Virus record (IMG/VR): IMGVR_UViG_3300021185_003767
Coordinates: 1-24,839 of that record
Source of the DNA: a virus
DNA length: 24,839 nucleotides
Direction: 5' to 3' (one strand)
Below the pieces are notes generated by a model. That model saw only the letters and a list, made by a program, of their open reading frames with translations, had not been told where the DNA came from and ran no database searches. Positions 1 to 5,818 of this stretch are shown here, piece by piece. Each line of letters starts with the position of its first letter. Within the stretch, counting starts at the first letter, position 1. Both the position numbers and the translations under genes were made by a program.

Positions 1-1343
1 AGGGTAAATTCGGTAAAATTTGGATGAGCCATGTTGTTCTCAATTAAAGGATATGATAATTTGGTTAAGTTAGATAATTTAGACCAGTTGTTTGCAAGTT
101 CCAATGGATTCTGTGCATATACTTGTAGGTTAAATGATACACTTCTTTCTACTGATTCGAAAATATAGTATTTGTATGGATTACCAACAAAGTTATTTGA
201 TGCCCAAGATGGTGATGATGTTTCGGTTAGACCGGTAATTGAACATCTAAATGCCATCATTGGATATGTTTTTGATTTATACCTACCAATGAATAAAGGA
301 ACTAAATCTTTTACTGGTGAAAATCCTTTAACAGTAACTTCACCATTTTCAGTATTAACTGTGGTAGTATATGGGTCTCCCATTGCAATCGTATCCCCAC
401 CACGAGTTAAACCTCTTTTTTCTAAAGTTGTTTTATCATCATCATCTCTTATGAATTGAGAATAACCTTCGCCATCTTTTGGTGTAAATGTTGGTAATTT
501 TTCTCCTTTTTTGGGATTAGCTGAATTAAAAGAGAATGGATTATTTCCTATACCAAATGTTCCTTTTTGTTTATTACCACTTGCTTCTCGTTTTACTCCA
601 TATATAGGAGAAACCTTAGATAAATCTAATTTGGTTTCTTTTAATTCTTCTAATAATTCATCACCTTTAGCATTTTTAACAGATTCTTTTTGGTCAGAAT
701 ATGTTTCTCCCTTTTTACTATTTGTATAATTAACTTGAGGTTCTTTTGTACTTTGTGCATCTCCTAAACCTTGTGCCTCTCCAAATAAAGCTCCTCTAAG
801 TTTATCTTTTGCAAATCCAATACCATTACCTAAAGCTTGTTTTCCAATTGTTTTAGGATTACCCCCACCACTATTTTTTAAGAACTTACCTAAGCCAGTT
901 CCATTTTTACCCATAGTATCAGGTGTTATTGGGTCTGCAGATGTTAGTTCTTTACCTCTTAATTCAATTACTTTATCAGATACTTTTGTTGGTATTAAGT
1001 TTTCTGGTATACCTAACTTAGAGTTTACTTTATCTCTAACATCAGAAATTGAGGATACAGCTCCACCAGTAATTTTACTTAAACCCTTTCCAATTAATCC
1101 ACCATCTCCACCTTCACCACCTGTATTAGTTTTCATTTTTTCTAAATCAGGTGTACTTCTTAATGATATTCTACCAGCTTCATTTCCATAAATGAGAGGA
1201 TTGTTAATCTCTACCAAAGATTTAATTCTAATACCACTTGTTTCTTGTTCTACAAGAGTTTCAGTATCAGATTTTACTTCAGAGTAAGCTGTTCCATACT
1301 TAAACGAATCTTTATTCTTAAAAAGTTCTAATAGTGTTGGCAT
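1..1343 (-). CDS. Baseplate or tail-tube-cap-like structural protein, 3' part cut by the window edge
   Basis: One minus-strand frame stays open from an ATG at 1343 to the left edge (447 codons, no stop), so the C-terminus is missing. A GGGAG ribosome site lies about 8 bases before the ATG, and the gene starts 4 bases after the tape measure stop. The N-terminus reads MPTLLELFKNKDSFKYG. A long glycine-, lysine- and acid-rich linker occupies roughly residues 70-330. A folded C-terminal part (about 350-447) contains a segment of the type SWASNNFVGNPYKYYIF followed by an ERSVSFNLQVYAQNP strand and a WSKLSNLTKLSYP helix. That pattern resembles proteins at the tube-baseplate junction of marine T4-like phages. 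In T4, gene 29 (tape measure) is followed by genes 48 and 54 (tube cap and tube initiator), so position supports the same role here. Existence is very likely; the exact role is inference. Confidence 0.62.
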   Translation of the reverse strand, partial: MPTLLELFKNKDSFKYGTAYSEVKSDTETLVEQETSGIRIKSLVEINNPLIYGNEAGRISLRSTPDLEKMKTNTGGEGGDGGLIGKGLSKITGGAVSSISDVRDKVNSKLGIPENLIPTKVSDKVIELRGKELTSADPITPDTMGKNGTGLGKFLKNSGGGNPKTIGKQALGNGIGFAKDKLRGALFGEAQGLGDAQSTKEPQVNYTNSKKGETYSDQKESVKNAKGDELLEELKETKLDLSKVSPIYGVKREASGNKQKGTFGIGNNPFSFNSANPKKGEKLPTFTPKDGEGYSQFIRDDDDKTTLEKRGLTRGGDTIAMGDPYTTTVNTENGEVTVKGFSPVKDLVPLFIGRYKSKTYPMMAFRCSITGLTETSSPSWASNNFVGNPYKYYIFESVERSVSFNLQVYAQNPLELANNWSKLSNLTKLSYPLIENNMAHPNFTEFT

Positions 1344-1347
1344 ATAA

Positions 1348-3891
1348 TTAAGCTCCCATTAATCCAAATTGGTTAATATTACTTTTCTCTTGTGTTTTGG
1401 TAATACGAGAGGTAATTTTTTCATTATCTATATAAACATCTTTATTTGCCGTAGATACATTTGTTAATTCTTTTATGGCGTTTACTACCTCACTCATATC
1501 AGTACCAGCTACTTGTTTAGCTGCACCAACTATATCACCACTTGCAGCCATTTGAGATATCGTTCCCATTTCAGTTTCCTCAATAGGAGATTTTGCTGCC
1601 ATTATTGGGTTATCTTTGTAATTCCCATAAGCTTCTTGTTCTTGTACTGATGCATCAGCAGGAGGTCTTACAGTTTCTGTTTCTTCTGTATCATCTCCGC
1701 CAAAGAAACTACCAAACCATCCTAGCGTATCCTTTATTTGGTCATATATGAAAGTACCTAAACCACTAAATACTGATTTAATACCTTCCCATAGAGTAGT
1801 AACTATATTACCTACCATTTCAACCATACTACCAAGAATACCACTTACCATTTCACCAAATCCAATATCTCCTTTGAAGAAATCTATAATATATCCAAAT
1901 GTATTAGCGATATGTGTGATTACATCTCCTATTGCTTTGAAAGCAGTTCCAACAACAGTACCTACAATATTACCAAGAAAAGAAAATGTACGATTCATAA
2001 TATCCATTAACTTACCACTATCCCCTTTAGGTGAAAATATTTTAGCAAATAAATCCTGTATAGGTTTAAGAGCATTCATCATAGCATCAAATCCAGGTTT
2101 TAATGCACCCATAAAAGCTTCTATTGTTTTTCCAATTCCTTTGAATAAAAAACTAGTAATAGATACTATTGGTTTTATAACGGCTGTTAATATTTTACCT
2201 GCACCTGATAGAATAGGTACAAGACCAGATAACGCACCCATTAGTACTTCACCAATAGGTAAAAATGCTTGTGTTAGTGATGCACCCAATGCTGAAACTT
2301 TATTACCTAAAGATTCTAATCTACCTTGTCTTTCTTCTTCTAATGCTAATTTATCAGTTGCGGCTGCAATCTCTTCTTTACTCATATTAGAGATATCCAT
2401 TCCAGCTTTAAGTGCCTTTTGTAAAAGTTTTCCTCTTTCACCTTCTGTACTTAATCCTAGTTCTTGGATTCTAGCCATGTTTTGCATCTCACCAAGAGTC
2501 ATACCTGTTGCTTTTTCAAGAGCTTCTTGTTCAAATACACTCATGTTTTGTAAATCAACTTGGTTTCTAAGTTGTTCTACCATCGATGCTTGTGCACCAA
2601 CTACATCACCTTGAGCTGCAAGATAACGAGATTGAGAGAAGTTTAAGTTAGTACCTAAGATAGCACTAGCTTCCATTTCACCACCAATTGAATCTTGGTA
2701 GTTTAATAAACCACGAGATATCTCCACTGCCTTTTTAAGAGATGTACCCATTTTGGCTGCATTTATTGCTGCAGCTCCCATCGCTTGTACATTTCCTCTA
2801 AAGAATCCATTTGCATCTTCCGCCGATTCTGCAATATCAGCCATTACTTTACCTGGAGCAACTCCTGCTTGTTTAGCTAAGTGAGTTAATGATTCTAAGT
2901 TAGATTGAGCAACTTCTTCACTCATTCCACTCATGTTTTGGAATGCTTTATTTAATTTTGCTGCATCTTGTGTTGAAACCCCAAAGTTCTTACTAAGAAC
3001 TGTCATGGATTTCATTGTATTTGCAGCTGGTTGTTCAATACCACCAAATTCGTTTGTGAAATCAGCTGCTGCTTTAGCAACATCTTCCATCGATGCACCT
3101 AATCCAACAGTTTCTAAATAGACGGAATTTATATTCCCTTCCATTTCTTTGGTTTGAGAATTTAGTAATCCAGTCTCATCCCTAAATGCTTTTGCACCAG
3201 CCTCCATGTTTGCAAATGCCTTAATAGCTAAGGCTATTACAGCAACAATTCCAAATATAATTGCTTGAGGACCTGTTAACATTGCAACACCCATTGCTCT
3301 AAACCCTCCTATGGAAGATTTAACAAATCCCATGATACCAGCCTTTCCTCCTGCAGCTGCAGCAGAAAAACCAGTAACAAAACGTTTTGCAGAATCAGAA
3401 ATAGCACCTTTCATTGATTCAAGAGGACCTGAGGTTATACTTTGAAGCATTCCACCCAATACAGGTATACTTCCAAGTGAACTCTGAAACCCATCAAGAC
3501 CAGAAGTTAAGGTATCTGAAAGTCTCATAGCTTTGGAATCTAATTCGTTAGTTAGCTTTAACCTTTCTGAATCTGCAGATAAGATATCAATATTTGCTTG
3601 AACTTCTTTTTGTTTTTGTGGAAGAAGTTTTTTATTTGCACCAAAATATCGTTTAGATAATCCAGCTTTTTGTTTTTCTAGTGCTAAGATTGCATCTTGA
3701 GTAGATTCATAATCAGTTGCACCTGAATTTATACTTTTTAATCTATTATTAAATTCCTTTTGAGCATCAGATACTTTTTTTTGAGATTTTTCAGTATCAT
3801 CAATCATTTTATTTAACGCACCGGTTAATGATTGAGATACTTGTAAAGCCTCATTATATTCTTTTTGTATTTCTGCCTTAGATTTTGCCAT
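1348..3891 (-). CDS. Tail tape measure protein
   Basis: Predicted 847-residue tape measure protein, which sets tail length, fills the tube lumen before ejection and scaffolds tube polymerisation. Residues 1-125 are charged and helical, with coiled-coil character. Residues about 170-230 are Ala/Gly-rich and include a hydrophobic stretch around 200-228 (GPQAIIFGIVAVIALAIKAF). A central helical region follows (about 230-540, with FGVSTQDAAKLNKAF and TGMTLGEMQNMARIQELG). Several hydrophobic helices lie in about 540-730 (FLPIGEVLMGALSGLVPIL; GKILTAVIKPIVSITSFLF; FLGNIVGTVVGTAFKAIG). This mix of coiled coil and membrane-active helices is typical of the family. It is longer than T4 gp29 (about 590 residues), implying a longer tail if the usual scaling holds. 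The gene starts just after the stop of the 79-residue gene and ends 4 bases before the next start, so the three are probably cotranscribed. Confidence 0.88.
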   Translation of the reverse strand: MAKSKAEIQKEYNEALQVSQSLTGALNKMIDDTEKSQKKVSDAQKEFNNRLKSINSGATDYESTQDAILALEKQKAGLSKRYFGANKKLLPQKQKEVQANIDILSADSERLKLTNELDSKAMRLSDTLTSGLDGFQSSLGSIPVLGGMLQSITSGPLESMKGAISDSAKRFVTGFSAAAAGGKAGIMGFVKSSIGGFRAMGVAMLTGPQAIIFGIVAVIALAIKAFANMEAGAKAFRDETGLLNSQTKEMEGNINSVYLETVGLGASMEDVAKAAADFTNEFGGIEQPAANTMKSMTVLSKNFGVSTQDAAKLNKAFQNMSGMSEEVAQSNLESLTHLAKQAGVAPGKVMADIAESAEDANGFFRGNVQAMGAAAINAAKMGTSLKKAVEISRGLLNYQDSIGGEMEASAILGTNLNFSQSRYLAAQGDVVGAQASMVEQLRNQVDLQNMSVFEQEALEKATGMTLGEMQNMARIQELGLSTEGERGKLLQKALKAGMDISNMSKEEIAAATDKLALEEERQGRLESLGNKVSALGASLTQAFLPIGEVLMGALSGLVPILSGAGKILTAVIKPIVSITSFLFKGIGKTIEAFMGALKPGFDAMMNALKPIQDLFAKIFSPKGDSGKLMDIMNRTFSFLGNIVGTVVGTAFKAIGDVITHIANTFGYIIDFFKGDIGFGEMVSGILGSMVEMVGNIVTTLWEGIKSVFSGLGTFIYDQIKDTLGWFGSFFGGDDTEETETVRPPADASVQEQEAYGNYKDNPIMAAKSPIEETEMGTISQMAASGDIVGAAKQVAGTDMSEVVNAIKELTNVSTANKDVYIDNEKITSRITKTQEKSNINQFGLMGA

Positions 3892-3894
3892 CTA

Positions 3895-4134
3895 TTAAAG
3901 TCCAGCGTATTTCTTAAGTTCGTTTGGAATTTTAACTCCTGCTTTTTCTGCATCAATAATTGATTTTCTCATTTTATCCTGTGCAGAATCTAGATTATCT
4001 ACTGCCTTTTTGAAATCATTATCTTTCTTTAATAATTTTCCAAGTTTTCTGGCAAATAATCTACTTATAATACCTTCGTTTTGAAAGTATGGTTTGGATT
4101 TAAGTTCTCTTAATTGTTTTTTAGTTATCTTCAT
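3895..4134 (-). CDS. Small basic helical protein upstream of the tape measure gene
   Basis: A 79-residue product beginning MKITKKQLRELKSKPYF. I chose the ATG at 4134 because GGAG lies 6 bases upstream; an in-frame TTG at 4146 overlaps that GGAG and would add only four residues. The protein is rich in Lys/Arg and predicted almost entirely helical, with an amphipathic stretch at about 35-65 (FKKAVDNLDSAQDKMRKSI). It has no signal peptide or membrane segment, and I do not recognise a family. It sits between the tail-chaperone-like pair and the tape measure, with a terminator and an ATATTTATA motif directly upstream, so it may be the first gene of the tape measure transcript. A role in tape measure folding or tail initiation is only a guess from position. 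Confidence 0.7.
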   Translation of the reverse strand: MKITKKQLRELKSKPYFQNEGIISRLFARKLGKLLKKDNDFKKAVDNLDSAQDKMRKSIIDAEKAGVKIPNELKKYAGL

Positions 4135-4154
4135 ATTAATCTCCAATTATACTA

Positions 4155-4166
4155 CTATAAATATAG
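4155..4166 (-). promoter_or_regulatory. ATATTTATA promoter-like motif upstream of the 79-aa gene
   Basis: On the minus strand this reads CTATATTTATAG, a near-palindrome ending about 20 bases before the ATG at 4134 and starting 5 bases after the T-run of the terminator at 4172-4198. The same core appears at 5183-5199, 5784-5799, 9367-9383 and 10693-10703. Position after a terminator and just before a ribosome site suggests a phage promoter element, but this is inference. Confidence 0.4.
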
Positions 4167-4171
4167 AGCAT

Positions 4172-4198
4172 AAAAAAAGTGAGGAATTATTTCCTCAC
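4172..4198 (-). terminator. Strong intrinsic terminator after the tail chaperone-like pair
   Basis: On the minus strand an 8-bp perfect stem (GTGAGGAA pairing TTCCTCAC, loop ATAA) is followed directly by seven T residues. The TAA stop codon of the 80-residue gene lies in the loop. It separates the gp26-like/80-aa pair from the tape measure transcript. No T-run follows the stem on the plus strand, so it acts on minus-strand transcripts only. Confidence 0.85.
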
Positions 4199-4429
4199 TC
4201 TTACATTTGGCCCCTTTGGGGAAGAGCCTTGTTGTTGTTTTTGAGATTTTTTTACTTGTTCTTGCTCTTTTTTCTTAGCATCAGCAAGTTGTTTATAATA
4301 AAACATTCTAATGTGGACTGGTAAACGATAAACTCCTTCTTGAGTAAACCCATTACCATAATAACACATTTCAAAAATCTGTTGATGGAGTATAACTGAG
4401 TAGTTACTCGGTAGGCCAAAAAAACCCAA
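4187..4429 (-). CDS. Probable tail assembly chaperone second frame, gp51 position; likely made by frameshift from the gp26-like gene
   Basis: An 80-codon frame overlapping the end of the gp26-like gene. It contains HQQIFEMCYYGNGFTQEGVYRLPVHIRMFYYKQL followed by a Lys/Gln-rich tail (KKKEQEQVKKSQKQQQ). The pattern 'hydrophobic helix, GGF-like turn, LP-h-R-FYY' recalls small proteins that follow gp26-like genes in marine T4-like phages. The frame is open back to 4447 but holds no ATG or GTG before residue 20; the only upstream start is a TTG at 4429 without a properly spaced ribosome site. A run of seven T residues lies inside the overlap. I therefore think it is mainly translated as a C-terminal extension of the gp26-like protein through +1 or -2 frameshifting. 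Its place between tube and tape measure is the classical chaperone position. An independent TTG-initiated or Met20-initiated protein remains possible. Confidence 0.65.
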   Translation of the reverse strand: MGFFGLPSNYSVILHQQIFEMCYYGNGFTQEGVYRLPVHIRMFYYKQLADAKKKEQEQVKKSQKQQQGSSPKGPNVRVRK

Positions 4430-5162
4430 CTCCCATAGGGATGTTTTTCACCTCCACATCTCCTGTTTGTTCATCCTCGAAATCGAATTCCATATTGATA
4501 TCAGGTGTTATCTTAGCAATGTATTCTCTGAATGCTCTAGTATCACGAGTAATGAATTTGTTATTAATGAAGTTAGTGATAGATTTTGTATCAGATTCAC
4601 CATTTACTGAAAGAATCATGTATCTATATCTTGTAGTAAGTTCTGCTGATACACTACCCTTGTTTAATCTCTGTAATGCTTTTATATCAGCATCTATCTT
4701 TGATTCATCTCCATGAGTTAGAATCTTAAATTCTAATTCATCTTTTCCATGTGGTGTAGTGAAATCGTATTTATTTTCAGAAGATAATAAATCAAAATCA
4801 ATTTCTTTTGTTTGTACTTTACCTAAATCAACAATAACCTCTTGTTGTTCTCCCAATGAGTTTAGTACTTCTATTTTGTATTCAGGTCCATAACCTAATA
4901 CACGAGTTGCTAATAATATTGCGTTTTTATCCCCTAATACAATATCATCTATATTAATTTCTTTTTCAACTATAATTGATTCGAAAAGCCGGTCTATCAC
5001 TACCCCCTTTCTCACTAGATTCTGCGATGCAAGAATTTCTTCTTCACGAGCAGTCATATATTTTATCTCAACGGTTCCCTTCGAGAGAGGATTACTCTCA
5101 GGATAACACTTACCTTGTGAGGGTAGTGAGATGATTTCTGTTGGAAAATCATAATTTGCCAT
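4404..5162 (-). CDS. T4 gp26-like baseplate hub / tail assembly chaperone protein
   Basis: A 252-residue protein that I recognise as related to T4 gp26 from its opening IISLPSQGKCYPESNPLSKGTVEIKYM, the adjoining TAREEEILASQNLVRKG helix, and the C-terminal GVGFFWP signature. T4 gp26 is needed for baseplate hub assembly. Here the gene sits between the tail tube and tape measure genes, where most long-tailed phages keep their tail assembly chaperones, and its end overlaps a second frame at a run of T residues. Both facts fit a chaperone that binds the tape measure. The ATG at 5162 has no clear ribosome site. A terminator (5214-5245) and an ATATTTATA motif lie upstream, so the gene probably starts its own transcript. 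The family assignment is fairly secure; the chaperone role is inferred from position. Confidence 0.8.
   Translation of the reverse strand: MANYDFPTEIISLPSQGKCYPESNPLSKGTVEIKYMTAREEEILASQNLVRKGVVIDRLFESIIVEKEINIDDIVLGDKNAILLATRVLGYGPEYKIEVLNSLGEQQEVIVDLGKVQTKEIDFDLLSSENKYDFTTPHGKDELEFKILTHGDESKIDADIKALQRLNKGSVSAELTTRYRYMILSVNGESDTKSITNFINNKFITRDTRAFREYIAKITPDINMEFDFEDEQTGDVEVKNIPMGVGFFWPTE
4418..4424 (-). promoter_or_regulatory. Candidate +1/-2 programmed frameshift site (T7 run)
   Basis: The minus strand reads GGG TTT TTT TGG CC in the gp26-like frame, five codons before its stop. The downstream frame reads GGT TTT TTT GGC. A tRNA-Phe on the second TTT can re-pair perfectly with TTT one base forward or two bases back; a -1 slip would enter the wrong frame. 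SD-like GGGAG lies about 8 bases before the second TTT and GGAGGT lies about 20 bases farther upstream, either of which could stimulate slippage. No experiment is implied; this is a sequence-based prediction. Confidence 0.5.
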
Positions 5163-5182
5163 AAACTTTTATTTTAATGTTC

Positions 5183-5199
5183 GTATATAAATATATAAC
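5183..5199 (-). promoter_or_regulatory. ATATTTATA promoter-like motif upstream of the gp26-like gene
   Basis: The minus strand reads GTTATATATTTATATAC. The core TATATTTATA ends 23 bases before the ATG at 5162 and begins about 20 bases after the T-run of the terminator at 5214-5245. A transcript is expected to restart here because the preceding one should end at that terminator. The motif matches those before the tube and 79-aa genes in sequence and spacing. Confidence 0.45.
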
Positions 5200-5213
5200 T
5201 TTGAAAAAGTTGT

Positions 5214-5245
5214 AAAAAAAAAGGTTCTCACTAAGAGAACCTTTT
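5214..5245 (-). terminator. Strong intrinsic terminator downstream of the tail tube gene
   Basis: On the minus strand an 11-bp perfect stem (AAAAGGTTCTC pairing GAGAACCTTTT, loop TTAGT) runs into a total of nine T residues. It lies 30 bases after the tube gene stop. It should let the very abundant sheath and tube messages end before the low-copy chaperone and tape measure genes. Confidence 0.88.
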
Positions 5246-5274
5246 ATATGGAAGTATCAAAAGTATTGTTTGTA

Positions 5275-5763
5275 TTAGTATTCTAATATAGCGTAATCGT
5301 ATGAAAGAGTTAAAGTAATTTCAGATGGGTCATTTGAACTCCAATCTAAATCATTAAATACTGCACTGTTAATAAATGCACCTTTAATTTTCCAATTTTC
5401 GATTTTATCTCCAACTGGTCCTAACATATAGATATCGATATCTTTTTTATAGAAATCTGCATATCCATCTCTACCTGTAATAGATTCGTGTGATGTTCTC
5501 ACCCATTCCATTACTTGTTGTGCTCCACTTGGAACGATTGGGTCGTATAGAGTAACCTCTATATCTTGCCATTCACCTTTACCTTTTAATTTTCTCTTTA
5601 CGTTGATATGGTCTAGAACAACAGGTTCAAATGTAATTGAAGGTCTGTTAGCCGCTTTAATAAGATAAGAAGCGATACCATCAATTTCCATGATGTATCT
5701 GTTCTTCATCTTCGGTTCGAAGTTCGTGTAGAACATATCGTTAAATTCTAATACTTCTGCCAT
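5275..5763 (-). CDS. Major tail tube protein (T4 gp19-like)
   Basis: A 162-residue protein forming the inner tail tube as stacked hexameric rings through which DNA passes. Length matches T4 gp19 (163 residues). Recognisable parts are an N-terminal FNDMFYTNFEPKMKNRYIME segment, the tube-fold strand ANRPSITFEPVVLDHINVKRK, a WQDIEVTLYDP strand, the QVMEWVR helix and a C-terminal strand pair ending EITLTLSYDYAILEY. It directly follows the sheath gene, the standard sheath-tube order in myoviruses. A good ribosome site (AGGAG, 8 bases before ATG) and an ATATTTATA motif precede it, and a strong terminator follows. Confidence 0.93.
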   Translation of the reverse strand: MAEVLEFNDMFYTNFEPKMKNRYIMEIDGIASYLIKAANRPSITFEPVVLDHINVKRKLKGKGEWQDIEVTLYDPIVPSGAQQVMEWVRTSHESITGRDGYADFYKKDIDIYMLGPVGDKIENWKIKGAFINSAVFNDLDWSSNDPSEITLTLSYDYAILEY

Positions 5764-5783
5764 TTTTTTATCTCCTAGTTAAC

Positions 5784-5799
5784 AACTATAAATATAGTT
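5784..5799 (-). promoter_or_regulatory. ATATTTATA promoter-like motif upstream of the tail tube gene
   Basis: The minus strand reads AACTATATTTATAGTT, with 7-base arms that pair perfectly around a central TT. It lies in the short gap between sheath stop (5819) and tube start (5763), with the core 23 bases before the ATG, the same spacing as at the gp26-like gene. It could be a promoter giving extra tube transcripts, or a weak AT hairpin. The former is favoured because the same core recurs elsewhere. Confidence 0.42.
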
Positions 5800-5818
5800 A
5801 TTTTTTATTTTTAATTAA

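Noticed and set aside
1748-2614. Long plus-strand open frame (about 288 codons) opposite the tape measure gene
   Set aside because: It is the antisense of a well-supported tape measure gene, has no recognisable motif, and its Pro/Ser/Ile-rich composition is what antisense of this codon usage produces.
3895-4146. TTG at 4146 as start of the small gene before the tape measure
   Set aside because: The ATG at 4134 has a GGAG at ideal distance, and that GGAG overlaps the TTG codon region.
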